Origin: Rugalucina vietnamica
Lineage: Eukaryota > Mollusca > Bivalvia > Lucinida > Lucinidae
NCBI GenBank assembly: GCA_964017185.1
Contig: OZ024875.1
Span: 27,537,456-27,601,455 of the forward strand
Length of the DNA: 64,000 nucleotides
Direction of reading: 5' to 3'
Translations under genes and position numbers: made by a program
Part shown: positions 12,601-27,600 of the stretch, one piece after another
Numbering within the stretch: position 1 is the first letter of the stretch
Layout: each line of letters opens with the position of its first letter
The notes under the pieces: generated by a model
Database searches by the model: none
Told to the model about the DNA's origin: nothing
Seen by the model: the letters and a program-made list of their open reading frames with translations, nothing else

Positions 12601-15600
12601 AAAAAGTGATATTTGACAAATTTACATCATTTTTCAACATAGCCATTTCTTGACCATTGCTTATATACAATAATGGTTGGTAGTGCATACTTTGTGAAAT
12701 CAACTCCTCCTAGGGCTTTCAATGTTTCTTTAAGATTCTTTGTAGATTTGTTCCAGATATATTTTAGATGTGCATGAATAATTTTCATGCTGAAAATTTA
12801 ATTTTTGACAAACTTACAGCTTTTATTTAACTTAGCCAATTTTTACCATTTCTCATGATAAACAATGATCATAGTGCATACAGTGAAATCAACCTCAAGC
12901 TTTCAATATATTCTTTTAATATCTTATAGATGTGACTGGCATACTGGGGATGTACATGAAGGATTATAATGCTGAAAAGATATCTTTGACAAATTTTTTG
13001 CATGTTTGACTTAGGAAGTTATTGGCCAGCTTCAGATAATTTTGCGGGGGGTATACTGAAAGCCTTGCTTGCAGCCAATTTCTAGTTTTTGACAAATTTA
13101 CATCAATTTTTAACATAGCCATTTTTTGACCATTGCTTTTATAATAATGGTTGGTAGTGCATATTTTGTGAAATCAACTCCTCCAAGGGCTTTCAGTATT
13201 TCTTTTCAATACTTTGCAGGCATGTTCCACACACATTGAAGATGTGCATGAAGAATTATATTGATGAAAAAATAATTTTTGACAAATTTACAGCATTTTT
13301 CAACATAGCCATTTTTTGACCATTGCTTATATACAATAATGGTTGGTAGTGCATAGTTTGTGAAATCAACTTCTCTTAGGGCTTTCAGTATTTCTTTTCA
13401 ATACTTTGCAGACATATTCAACACATATTGAAGATGTGCATGAAGAATTATAATGCTGAAAAAATAATTAATGACAAATTTACAGCAATTTTTAACATAG
13501 CCATTTTTGACCATTGCTTATACAATAATGGTTGGTAGTATATACTTTGTGAAATCAACTCCTGCTAGGGCTTTCAGTATTTCTTTTCAATACTTGGCAG
13601 ACATGTTCTACACATATTGAAGATGTGCATGAAGAATTATAACGATGAAAAAGTTATTTTTGACAAACTTAAAGCTTTTATTTAACTTAGACAATTTTTT
13701 ACCATTTCTCATGATAAACAACATAGTGCATACAGTGAAATCAACCTCAAGCTTTCAATATATTCTTTTAATATCTTATAAGATGTGACTGGCATACTGA
13801 GGATGTACATGAAGAATTATAATGCTGAAAATATATCTTTGACAAATTTTTTGCATGTTTGACTTAGGAAGTTATTGGCCAGCTTCAGATAATTTTGCGG
13901 GGGGTATACTGAAAGCCTTGCTTGCAGCCAATTTCTAGTTGTAACTAAGGAAATGATAGAGCAGCCTGGTAATGTAATACAGATCAAGGTAAATCTTGAC
14001 CAATCTTGGTTTGAAACCTACCTGCCGCTGGTTGTGTCATTGATCATAATTTGCAAAGCATATTTACTTCCCATATTATTGGTACTACCCTAGAAGAGTT
14101 GACTGAGACGTTAGGTAAATCGAAACTTTGTCTCCATATGACCCTAGCTGGTGGTGGGACGTTAAACCCCAAATCAACCAAACAAACAGCATGATGAATT
14201 TATTTCAAAGGCAAGGTTTATTTGACCCCAATGCCTTTTTCTGTTTCTAGATCAATGTAGGCTGCAGTGATCAATTCCGTTGGGACCACCCAGTGATGTT
14301 CCAGTACTGGCCGCGGGGAGGGCGTGGGTTCAAGCTGGTGCGGGAACCGTGCTACCAGGACATGGAGTGTGTCGGGAACCCGAGAGAGGGCAGTGTGTAC
14401 TATGCAGGACCTCATGGTCACTGGGAGCTTGTAGTGATCCCTGTAACAGAGGAGCTTGCTAAACAGTGAGACATTAACATAAAATGCAAAATTTTCTGAG
14501 ATTAAATGATGCTTCTTTTTACATAATTTTATGTTGAAGCAATTTTAACAGACTGTGCAGTCCCTTATCACACTGCTTCAAATAGTCTGCCGTAGCCAGT
14601 CTTAAAATCATTTGATATTATCATGTTTCAATTGTGAAAAAAGAAATTATGCTTCATCGCTTCAGAAGATACTGAATTTTTCACAGATTTTGATTCTTAC
14701 ATGGTAGGAAAACAATTTTCTTGACACAATCTTGAACTTTGTTTGTCCTAATACGCTCTGCAAAACATAACATTAAAATCAGTCAGAAAATTAAGCTTTT
14801 ATGGCCAAAATGAAGTTTGAATAGAGACTTTGTATTGCTAGTGGGGATGATCCATGATCAATAATTTTTTTCGAAAATTTTTGCGCGTACAAGAAGATTG
14901 GTCTCACGTGATTAATTTGTGTCATTTTATGTTGAATTCGTATAATAATTTCCCAGTCCAGTGATGTTCCGTTGGTGGCAGCCAGGAGGTTACCCCTACA
15001 ACTTTGCTCTGAATGATGTCTATATTGGTCCACCTTGTACAGACAACTGTCATAGATATGGGGCATGCAAGAAAGGAAGCTGTGTCTGTGATCACAACTC
15101 TGAAGGTTGGTATGCATAAAAAGACATACACTTGAACCTCATTATAAGGTGCCTTGTTATAATGCAGTTTTCAATATAACACCATCAAATTGAATATTTT
15201 GCTGTATGTCTATAGTAAGTATCCTCATTATAACACAGTTCACTTATAACGCTGTCTGTTTCTTTGGACCCCAAAGATAGCATTATTAGAGGTTGGCCTG
15301 TAGTGTGCTCTTTTTTGTGGGATAAGACCCTATATCCTCCATGCATGGCTATTCAGTATCCTTGGCTCAGAAGAGTAGTTGTCATTCATTGGTAAATGAA
15401 TGTGCACAAATTTCTGGTAACCCGCCTCTTGGAGATTTGCCCAGGAAGAGAGGTTACAATGTTTGATGAGCCAGACAAAATTATTCTTCTGTTCAAGTTG
15501 ACATGGTGAAACACAATGTATCTTTTGTGTGTTAAAACTGTATCAGGTGACAATTTTTGAAAGCCTTTAAAATTGGAGCTTATGTTTATTAAACAAACAT

Positions 15601-18600
15601 CACAGGGTGGACCCAGCGGAACTAGCACTCATGTCTAATTCGAAAGAATAATGCTGCATGTGGCTAAACCAGGTCCCGAGGTTATAAAACTTTTTTCATG
15701 CTCAGCTCAGCTGAGACTAAAATTTATCCTGCTCATAAATGTTAAAATGCCAACAATTGTTGGCATTTTAACATTTATTAGCAGGATAAATTACCAGATT
15801 TTGAGGTATGAACCTGAATTTTCCACTAATTTTGACTATTTCAGCATTTATGAGCAGTTGAAATTTCATGCTCAGCTGAGCTGAGCTTGAAAAAAGTTTT
15901 ATAACCTCGGGGCCAGTAACCTCTTCATTGATGTTAAAGTTTTCATGCTTACACTAACTTGAAATAAATGACAAGAATTTGTCTTTCAGAATCACTATCT
16001 TAACAAGAATAAAAACATGAAAAAACTAGCATGTCGCAAAGTAAGCTGTAAAATGCCGTTCTCTCTTCATTTTCAGACATAAACTGCCAATCTGACGACC
16101 CTACACCCTATGGAATGTTAGACAGGTTTGAGCAGCTTCACAGACCGTCAGACTTCTGGAGGCGGACCCTTGGTGGCCATCTTGGCTTGTCGTGCGGCAC
16201 AGTGGATTCTGGGAATGCTCTGATCTTTGACGGAGAAGGAACTAGGGAAGCTGTGACAGTGCCACTCAATACTACACATCTCAGGTAGTGAAGTAAAGAA
16301 TGATATTCTAGATTCTGTAATTCTTTTTATAAATTTTCGCACATTCTTAAATGTCTTTATTATACCCCCGGCATACGAAGTATTAGGGGGTATATAGTTT
16401 TTGCTTTTTCAGTCTGTTTGTCTGTCTGTAAACTTTTTTTGTGTCAAAGTTTTCTCAGGAACTACTTAACCTAGAATTTTAAAATTTGGTACAAAGCTTG
16501 GGTATATCAAGTTGTATTGTGTATTTGAGAATCAACAATCTGCAGCTTATCATTCCCTTTTTTTATCCATTTTTCTCTCTATCTGAGAAATTTTTCCATC
16601 TTATCAGCTCAGTCTGTAAAAGACTTAGAGACTTCAAATTTTATATGCATGTTCAGAATGACCAACTCTATTACTGAAAACAAGATTATGATTCTGTGGT
16701 TAGCTTTTGTCTTCTTTTTTTACTTTGTTTCTTTTCCCATCTGTCACTCCTATACAAATCTGCACCTTTTTGTGTCAAAGATTTCCCAGGACCTACTTAA
16801 CCTAGAATTTTAAAATTTGGTACAAAGCTTGGGTATGTCAAGTTGTGTTGTGTATTTGAGAATCATCAATCTCTGGCTTATCATTCCCTTTATTCATCTA
16901 TTTTTCTCTCTATCTGAGAAATTTTTCCATCATATCAGCTCAGTCTGTATAAGAGTTAGAGACTTCAAATTTTATATGCATGTTCAGAATGACCAACTCT
17001 ATTACTGAAAACAAGATTATGATCTTTGTAGAAGCGGACAGTACACCTGGGTATTCATTTGATGACTAGATGTATACCTTTTTCTGTAATCTGCTTTTTG
17101 TCTCAAAGTGGTATGAACTCTGATGGCTACTGCCGGGGGTATGTGAGCTTTGCTCACTTTTGCTATATTGTTTAAAATCAAATGCTATGTTTCTCTCTTC
17201 TCCTGCTTGAAGAAGAGGAAATTAGTAGTCCCCAAGTTGTCGGTTAATGCAAATGGTAGGCTTGTTCATGCACATAATGCTTTAGTAATGGACCAATATG
17301 ACCTTGTGCTAACAGTACTGAAGAATTAGTTATGCCCAGATAAAACAATCTGCAGTATTCTGTGAAAAATAATGACATGATAACATTAAATTTACCCTTT
17401 GTCATGCTTGCTTTCAGAATGTTAGAATTTGTTTTGAAGATAGGCAGCACAGACCCAAGTTACCAGTGTACACAGGCTGAGTCAAGAAATGAAGGCATCA
17501 TTGTAGATTTCTCCACGGACAATGAGGTCACGTGGCAGCCATTAAAGTTGGTAGAACCACTGTTATACAATGGCACATTGGAGAGAGTGCTCCTGGAACT
17601 GCCACCGGAAGCAAAAACTGACAGGACTATCTTTAGGTGGTGGCAGCCACTGGGGTATGGAGGTAAAACTTTTAACATAAATTTATATAACTTATTTCAA
17701 TGATTGTAAGAATAAATGAGCCCAATTGAAAAAAAAACTCTACTGGCACTGTGTTAAAGAACAGGCTATGGTTCACATTTTGGTTGCACAGGTGTTACTA
17801 GATGTTTGCATAGTGTTCACTGCATAGATGATCATTTTCTGAAACAAAAATGTGCATGGATTGAATGAAGTATAAATAATCATAGGCGTACAGCAAGTGC
17901 GTAATGTAAAAGTTAGAAGTAGCTAAAATTATGGCGGTTTTTTTTTTTTCATTTTTCAATCAAAAAATTAACTTTTTTGCCCTTGGTGCGTATAAATTGA
18001 AATTTTCTGGTTACGCCTATGAATAATGGTTTAGAATGACATAAAACAAAGGGATTTCTGTTTTAAATATTTTAAAGTATTACTATCAGTGTAATATCAA
18101 GCACATTAAGACAGAAGTATTTGACTGTATTCATTATTGTCCTCACAGTATTCACAGATGTAAATTTAAATGCATTCAAAAATGGCTTTAATACTGTAAT
18201 TTGTCATTGCTTTAATAATCAAATGAAGATTTATTTTGGTTTATCTCTAAGGTATGAAGCGAGCAGAATGGGGTCTGGACAGTGTTACTATAGGGGTCAA
18301 TGATACAAACCTGGATGGTTTCCAGGACGACTTTGCCGCCATGATGCCGGACATGTTCACCTGGTTCCAGACCGAGAGTGCAGTGCCAAGGATAACCTGT
18401 GATTCTAAGGGAAATGCTCTAGAGTTTAGTAGGAATGGAGGTGAGCTGGTAGTTTTGTGGACTTGAAGCATAGTTTGGAAAAGCATTGAGCCCAATATAA
18501 TCATTTAGCAAAAGCAGGGAACATGCTTCTTTAAAGCATGGTTAATGAATGGACTTAAGATCCACTTGGACCAAATATATCTTTGCATAGGCGTACCGCC

Positions 18601-21600
18601 CATTACGCACAGGATGCATGTGCGTAATGTAAGAAGTTAATATTAGCTAAAATTATGGCGTTTTTTATCCTTTTTAGACACAAATTTAGCTTTTTTGACC
18701 TTGGTGCGTATAACTGAAAATTTTCTGGTTACGCCTATGCTTTGGACCTGAGTTGCATTTTCAAGTGCAAATTTTTGATATACGTTAACAGAATACACAC
18801 TGGTAATACTCATAAAGAAATAAAGTTTTGTCGATTGGAGGGCATTGGTGGGGATTAGAGATTTTCAAATGTGGATAAGTGTAAAATGTAGGGAGATGTT
18901 TTGGAATTAAAGAGTAAAAATCAATTAGAAACCTGGTGATACTTCATGAATTGGTATACCCTTAAATGTATGATGTCTGATTTGAACTTAAGCAATTCTG
19001 TTTTTTGTTGCATAGGTCAGAGGTATGCAGAAACCTGGGACTATCATGTCACACCCTCTACTTTCCTACAGTTTGACATAGCCATGAACTGTGACTCGTT
19101 GTACGGCACACTGTATGGCGTAAATCTGGAGTACTCCACGGACATGGGTAAACACTGGCAGCCCGTGGTGGCTAAGTGTGCACCGCCAAACTTTGAGTGC
19201 AGTGGATACCACTTGAGCAGTGATTATATGTCAGACCAGCATAAGAACTGGACCAGAGTTTCTGTGTATTTGCCTCAGTCTGCTGTGTAAGTATTCAAAC
19301 AATGAACAACAAAAGAAATGTGCCTCTTGGGTATACAAATGTAACACAAAATTATACAGTGCAAATGCTGGATTACATTAGAGTAAAACAAAAAGGTTTG
19401 ATAATCCTTATTGCTGTAAAGGTCATTATCAACAAGTCTTATTTACACGCAACATCTAGTGTTCTCTCCTTTTGGCATGAAAACAGTAAATTTGAAAATT
19501 TTCTGGTAACTTTTATTTCATGAATTTCTATTCTCAAATATAAGCTATTTGAATTTTCAAACAATAACTTAATTATCCGTGTTTAACCAGTCATAATAGC
19601 ATATGCAAGTTTTCATTAGCGAGAACATTGAATTCGTGAAAATAAAGGAGGAAATTTCGGAACTTAAGTAAATGCAGGTCATATTGATTCTATATATCTA
19701 TCATTTCAGAGGTGGGGCCACAAGATTTCGCTGGCAGCAGGATAGTCCAGCCCCTATCTGGCAACAGGACAGCCCCAGTGCCAATGTGTGGGCCCTTGAC
19801 AATGTATATCTAGGGGACGGCTGTCCATGGCTTTGTTCTGGACACGGGTACTGTGTGAAAGGAAGATGTGTGTAAGTTTGCTAACTATCTCGTCTCTTCT
19901 CTTCTCTTTTTCTGTAGACATTCCACAAAATGTTCTGGTTTAGAGATACAACTTGACTGTAATTTATATCAGCGTATTTGCTGCTTAGATATACAGAGAA
20001 TAGTTTTAAAACTCTGCTTTTGAAGGTTTCACATTGAATTCTGCTGTATTTTTTCCATATTTCTGCAAGTAAAATAACATCAATCAAACTACTTTTTATG
20101 AACTGTTGTCTATTGTCAAGAGGTTACTGTGTAAGTTTTGTAACTTTGATAAATCTTATTTTTTCTGTACCATGATTTCACAAGGTGTGATGAAGGTTTC
20201 ACAGGGGAATACTGTGTCCCCTCCAAACCCCTACCCATGATGCTGAGGGACGACTTTAATCGTGAGAAACCCCTGAATGAGAACTGGCGGGAGGTGTACG
20301 GCGGGGATCTCACTACAATGTGTGGTAGACTGGTGTCTGGGAATGCCCTCACCTTCAGTGGGGTAAGGGAACTCAGCATTATGAAAATTTGTCCATGCAA
20401 TATACAGAGATTTTTAAAGTTCTAAAAAATGAAAATTTTCATCAGAAAATGTTTGATATTTTTCTTATTTTTGCTCAAAACATAGATTGTGGGTACACGT
20501 TAGAACCGCCTCAGCGAGGCGGTTCTAACTAATACCCACAATCTATGTTTTGGAGCAAAAAAATAAGAAAAATAGGTATACTATACCCCTGCATACCCCA
20601 GTTTTTCTATAGAAAAGTGGGGTTTAAAGGGGTATTCATTTCATGGACATGTTTTCCTGATAGTACAACAGCTTGATTTAGGTAGGTAGTGTGCAGTAAT
20701 CAATTGAATGGCTCATGTTGGACAGTTTTTGTCCTTCTTGGTAAATATACAAGCTGTTGATCCTGTACATATAAGAGATGCTATGCCATGACACTTTGGC
20801 TCTTCACTTAAGCGGATTACCTAAAACTGAGTTAATGTACCTGACGATTTATACACACAGCAAAGTGTTTATGGATAGCATTTTGAGCATTTGAGAGAAC
20901 ATGTAGTCTATGAAAGTAACTAATTCAGGGGTGGTATGTTCCTTATAATCAACAAAAAGTTTTGCTTTTACATCAAATACAATACAGATGCCACTGATTT
21001 ATCAGATTGTTTCATACTCATAGATTTACCCAAAGTATTTGGTGTATTTGGCAGATGATTTTCCCTTACAGACCATATACATATGTATTCCACTTTAAAT
21101 AATTTTCAGGACCAGCTAAGAATGATTGTATCCCGGGACATTGACACCTCCATGTTGAACACTGTAGAATTCTACTTCTTCTATGGCTGCAACGGTAAAA
21201 AGATGTCATGGCCACGTAAAGAGAGCGTCCTCCTACAATACTCTACCAACGGAGGAATAACCTGGAATGTGTTACAGGAACTGCACTATCGTAATGAATC
21301 TGAGCCAAGATTTTTCAGTCTAGAGCTCCCCATGAAAGCAAGATATAATGCCACTAGGTTTAGATTCTGGCAGCCAGCTAATTCAGGTACTTGAAAATTT
21401 TGTTTGTCATCTGAGAAGTGTAAAAAAGTAAAATTAGTGACTTAACATTCATCCATGTTAAGAGTGTTTAGGAAGTTTATGTTTTTGTCAAATCTACTCA
21501 AAAGCATAGACAAGTCATTGCTTTGTCTGCTTTATTAGTAGCACGTGACTTTACAATACTATTGTTATCGCTAAACGGATAGTACATTTTCATCTACTTA

Positions 21601-24600
21601 TATCCAAAATTTTGCCTTCATCTGTGACTGTACATAGTTCATGCCTGATGTGGTCAGGTACCTCCTAAGACTGGTTTTCTCATGGCACAACTCCATTTTA
21701 TATTTGCAGGTAAAATGCTGTCTACCTGGGCTGTTGACAACCTGTTTATTGGCCGGACAACAATGAACCCCAGTTCTATGCAAGATGATTTTGAAAACGA
21801 CGTCCAGTCAAGTTCGTGGCTGTTTGTGAATGATGGTGTGGTAGGATCATATTGTCAACAAAATGTCAGGTATTTTATGTATATATCTTGCAAATTATAC
21901 CTATCTGTCATCTCTGTGGAAAAACTTATTTAAGATTTCAGTTCAAATAGAAGGTTTATTACAGACCAGTAGCCTTAAGAGCAGTAGCACATTACATATT
22001 GTTTTGATTGAAGTTGTCCTGATTCAGCGCATTCATACTAAACTTTTTGGTTTGTGGTGGATGGATGAACACTAACTATTGGAATATCACATTTAGAGTA
22101 AGGCTACTTCGAAAATATTTGACTAAAATATCAAATTATCCTGACACAAATCTTAGCTGTTTATTAATTGGTTGGTTGATTTGGGCTTTAACATCCCACC
22201 AACAGCTAAGGTCATTTTTATTTTATTTTAGTTTTACGTCCCTTTCAAGATTATTTCAGCTCATATGAGACGGGCCAATCAGTAGGTGGGGCGAAAACGG
22301 GAGAACCCCGAGAAAAACCACCTGACACACCCGCAAGCAAAACTTGGCTTGTCTCACATGTGGCCAGAGCGGGGCTCGAACCCACACCAGACACAGCGGT
22401 GAGATCATGATCGAGTAATTAAGAAACAGCGCTCTTAACCGCTCGGCGACAGAAAGCTAAGGTCATATGGAGATGGGACCTCGGTTTGTAGTCTCGTCTG
22501 ACAGACTGAAGAAGCCCAGGATCGACCCTGCTATCCCAGGTTTACAAGGCTTGTGACATAACCACTGCACCACGGAATCTTCTGTGTATGATAATTGGTG
22601 TGGATATAACATAATTAGCCAATCATTTTCAGAGATGATTCTGTGGGTGCCGGTGAGTCAGCCTTGGTGTTTAAACATGGTCCTGACACTGGGGAACACT
22701 ATGTTGTGACCAGGGATTTAGATGTTGGGCCTATGTCAGTTCTACAATTTGATGTAAGTTTCGCGTTACATGCCACCGCTTCAATCTATTCATTCTAAAG
22801 CAGTTTTCAGGACTTGGAGAGAAAAATACTTTGTGGAAGACTTTCTCTGCTTGGGAGCCCAGTAGCTCAGAGGTAGAGTGTCCGAATCGGGAGCCAAAGG
22901 TCTGGGTTCAAAACCTAAAGTGGCGATGTTCAGTCCTAGAGCAAATGACTAAGCTTTCAATAGTGTCGGTTACATAAACAGGGAGGGAAATCGTTTGAAT
23001 CATTTGTAAAAACAAAAAATGTAGAATGATGTCCGCTATGTATACTACAAAGACCAAATGTTCAAGATAAGAACAACAGACTATTTTTTGTTTGTTTGTC
23101 AGATAAATGTTGGTTGTGCCTCTGAAGCCAGCCACAAGTACCCTGTGAGACTGGAGTACTCCTCAAATGGAGGTAAAACATGGAGTCTTGTTGCTCCAAA
23201 CTGTGCTGAGAAGTCCTACGCCCTTTGTTACGACAGTGTGCTACATCCTAGTATTTACTATGCTGGGGCCACTAAGTACTGGAGAAGGATTGCGATTCTA
23301 CTGGATAGTATATATGTCTGTGGGTAAGATTATACTCCATCTTATCATATCGTATGCATTGTGAATCATATGACCTTCATAGCACAGCAGCTGGAAATCC
23401 ATTTAAAAAATAACAGAAAATGTCTGATGTTGCATCTGTTATCAGTTACAAGTTCACCTGTTTTCTGCGCATTTAATAGAGCTGCCAAAAAGGCCAAAAA
23501 AAAAAGTAAAATATATTCTTTGCTCTAATAAAAAATGACCTTGACATATGCCTCATTGATCAATTACTTCCCTTACTTTTAGGTCCCTAAGATTCCGCTG
23601 GTACCAAGGCTTCATCCCAGAGGATGACTTTGCCCCGGAGTGGGCCATCGATAATGTCTTCATAGGCATGGCCTGTATGCAGCATTGCCTAGGTCAAGGT
23701 CATTGTGGAGACACTATGATGTGCTCATGTGACCCAGGTTTCCATGGTGACACCTGCACTCCCAGCCAATCATTTCCAAACTATATGAAAGAAGGTTTCC
23801 CATTGGTTGATACAGTTCTCTTGCCCGACTCTCTACCAGTTTTAGATACTTTTGTGAAACGTAAGTTTGTATAGAGCTGTATTGTTTATATTGGAAAGGA
23901 AAAGAAAGAAGTACAAACACAGGTTCTTAATACACCCTTCAAAAGATTTTGAATTGAATTACATTTTGCATTGTTGAAAACTGATGTTTAAAATGAGTAC
24001 ATGTATTGTATCCTGCCTACAGCCCTATTTATGATATTTTCTTCAAAGTGTCTCATAGAAATAACTTTCCACCAGGAAAGCATTTCCATATAATGTTTAC
24101 CCCCTTATACCCCACTTTTATATAGCAAAACTGGGGTAGGCAGGGGTAAACCTATTTTGCTCTAAAACAGATTGTGGGTACTCGTTAGAACCGCCTCGGC
24201 GAGGCGGTTCTAACGTGTACCAACAATCTATATTTTGAGCAAATATATTAAAAATATCAAAATTTTCTGATAAATTTTTCAATTTTTACAGCCTTAGAAA
24301 ATTCTATATATTGCATGGGCATGTTTTTGTAATGCTAACAGTGTCACCATGGTGGCCAACATTCAAAGTCCATATAAGCATCTGAGCCTGTGTGTGAGAA
24401 AACCAACAATTTGAATTCCGACCAGGTCCGACGCAAACCGGGCTGTACAATCACAGAAGAAGGTTAGAAGCTTGAAATTTCGGATTTAAGAAGAAGAGGA
24501 ATTGTACTATCTGTGTAGCGAAAACAAAGATGCTGATCAGCTTCATAGTTATTACGAAGCTGATCTGCATCTTTGTTTCCCATATGCAGATTGTTGGTTT

Positions 24601-27600
24601 TCTGATGCAGCGGCTCATTTAATATATCCAGATCAGCTCCCACTTTATAGGATTTTTGCTACTATAAGTCAATTGTATACAGTTTTAAGTTAACCACTTC
24701 AGTATTTTGGTGGCTATATTTTATAGCTGAGAAGTTGTTAGATGAGAAGAGATGGTCTATGTGGAGTGGTGGGGAGGTGTCGAAGAAATGTGGTCTCCTT
24801 GTAGATGGCTACAGCCTCATGTTTGACCAGACAGGGGAGAGAAGTCTTGTAACAACAGAACTGGACCTGTCAAAAGCCACGTAGGAATCATTACCGTAAA
24901 TTCAGTTTGGCATGACTTCTATTTCTGTTATTAGGGAAGTCTTGAATTCATGAGCGAGTGTTCATTTAGTCTTTATGGTTTGTAAAGTTTCTTTATTAGC
25001 GAGAACCTTGAATTCCTGAGGCATCAAATTTGCGAATTTTGAGTTTTGATGAACATTTATGAACTTTCAGTATTTATGTCCCCAGATAAAAAATGATAAG
25101 TAGAATGCTGCAAATAAAGTCTGGTCATTGTGAGTTTATATCATAATGACATTTAAAAATACAAATCATTTGAGCCTGTGCATGGGAAAACCAACAATTT
25201 GCATATGCGAAAACAAAGCCGCAGATCAGCTTCGCGGTGACCGCGAAGCTGATCAGCGCCTTTGTTTTCGCTACACGGACAGTACAATCTCTCTTCTTCT
25301 TAAATCCGAAATTTCAAGCTTCTAGCCTGCTTCTGTGACTGTACAGCCTGGTTTGTGTCGGACCTGGTCGGAACCCAAATTGTTGGTTTTCTCACGCACA
25401 GGCTCATTTGTGTTTTTGAAATGTTCTAGCACTAGCCGCTTGAAAAATGATTCAAAAGGCAAAAATATCGCATCTTTGGAGGCATTAGTGTATGTTAAAC
25501 CCTGTTTATTCATGTTTGAAAATACATGTAGTTACATCAAATATTTATGGTGACTTATACATTAGCTTTGTGCATGTATTTTCTCATAATTTTTGTAGAA
25601 CAGTCCAGTTTTACCTGCGCCTTGGCTGCTCTAAGTCTCCCCCAGACCCGGCTACACCTCCTGTCTACCTACAGTACACCACCAATGGAGGGGTCAACTG
25701 GCACACTGTGGAACAATTTGACTTTAATCTCCATAGCAACAAGCCAGAGTATATTGTCCTTCACCTTCCAGAGAGGTCAAGGTCACCGGCCACACAGTTA
25801 AAATGGTGGCAGCCATCAAAGGATGGGACTTTCATGGAGCCTTGGGCAATAGATCAGGTTTTGAAATATTGCTCACCACTTTATTTGAGCTGCAACATAA
25901 GAAAACCAACACTCTACATATGTGCAAAAAACAAAGGCACGGATCAGCACTGCAGTAACTACATAGCTGATCAGCGCCTTAGTTTTTGATACACAGATAG
26001 TACAAACACTCTTCTTAAATACGAAATATCAAGCTTCTAGTCTGCTTCTGTGACTGTACAGCCCAGTTTGTGTCAGACCTGGTCAGAACTCCAAATTGTT
26101 GGTTTTCTCATGCAAAGGCTCATTTGTTTTGCATTTTCTAAATATCTCACAGAGCAACAGATAAGCTGCGTATCTGCGTATTTTACTCATACTGTAAAAG
26201 CAAAAACCCTATTATTTTCAAAACTCTGCGTATCACGTACGCTTGACATTTTCTTGATACGCAATTGTGAGTATCTGCCAAGCGTATCCATCAGCTGTTT
26301 ACAATCGAAACGGTGCATTTATAAAATGTCCTCGCAGGTAAAACCCAATCCTACGATCGTTAAATTATGCCTTCCTATACTGGATCACCCCGTTATCGGC
26401 TATTAGAATGTGTATTAAGTAAAGTATCCCGTATTACCTTTACGGTTTGATGGTACTGGGTTTTATCGACTTTTAACCAGAACACCGGTGGTGTGCAAAG
26501 CCGTGTGCAAAAATAATTAAAACGAAAGTAGAAAATTCGCCCCCATTTTTATGTGTCACAGGGACCCTTACGGTTGAAATTCATGTATATCCTCGGTGAA
26601 AATTCAATGATCTTTAATATATGCATGTAGTATGCAGGAAAAATTTCTACATATGTTTTTTCTAGTTCTCTAGAACATGGTCAACTCGTACCCAATTCAT
26701 CTAATACCAATTTTTTGCAATTGAGTAAAATTGTCAAGTCACTATTCTTAGAAGGCTTTTGCAATGGCTTGACAATTTTACTCAATTGCATCTTTTTTCT
26801 TGGGGTAACGTTACCCAATTTCTGAACAAGAATTCTGATTTCACCCAATTAATCATGATTTTGTGGAGTAAAATACCCAATTGCTTGAAAAATTATCTGT
26901 TGCTCTGTCTCACCTGGTTTCTAGTTACATGTGCATCTGGGTTGTATTCATTTTTTTCATAGGTTTGATTTCATGAATCCACACATTCTTCGTTAAGTTG
27001 TCAGTTACTAGTGAGAGGATAAGTACTGTGCTCTTGATAATAATTAGGCTGACCGTGTCACTCACCTAATATGGCCAGATTTGATGATACTTTGAACAGG
27101 AAACGAAACAATGATGGTTTCTTTCTTCTGTCATTCTGACTTATAAAGAATTGTGAAGTTTATCTCTGATGTTTACCTGTCATGCCATTCAAACACAACA
27201 AAAAATCTAGGCTTTATAGACCGCATATTTATTTCCTTAAACAATTTGCATGGGCGAAAACAAAGACGCAGATCAGCTTCGCGGTAACCGCGAAGCTGAT
27301 CAGCGCCTTTGTTTTCGCTACATGGATAGTACAATCCCTCTTCTACTTAAATACAAAATTTCTAGCCTCTAACAATGTTCTGTGACTGTACAGCCCGGTT
27401 TGTGTCAGACCTGGTCGGAATCCCAAATTGTTGGTTTCATGCCATTCAAACACAACAAAAAATCTAGGCTTTACAGACCCCATATTTATTTCCTTACACA
27501 ATCTTTGATTAAATGTGTTTCAGTATGAAATTAATTTCAGTATGAAAGTTATCACCCAATAAAATTGGTTTGAATATTGTATTTACACACAACATTTCAG

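Noticed and set aside
11301-13900. CRISPR-like regularly spaced repeats
   Set aside because: The ~195-bp units are contiguous degenerate tandem repeats of a mobile element in animal DNA, without spacers.
22855-22928. Functional tRNA gene
   Set aside because: A and B boxes are present, but the acceptor and other stems do not pair properly; best seen as a SINE head.
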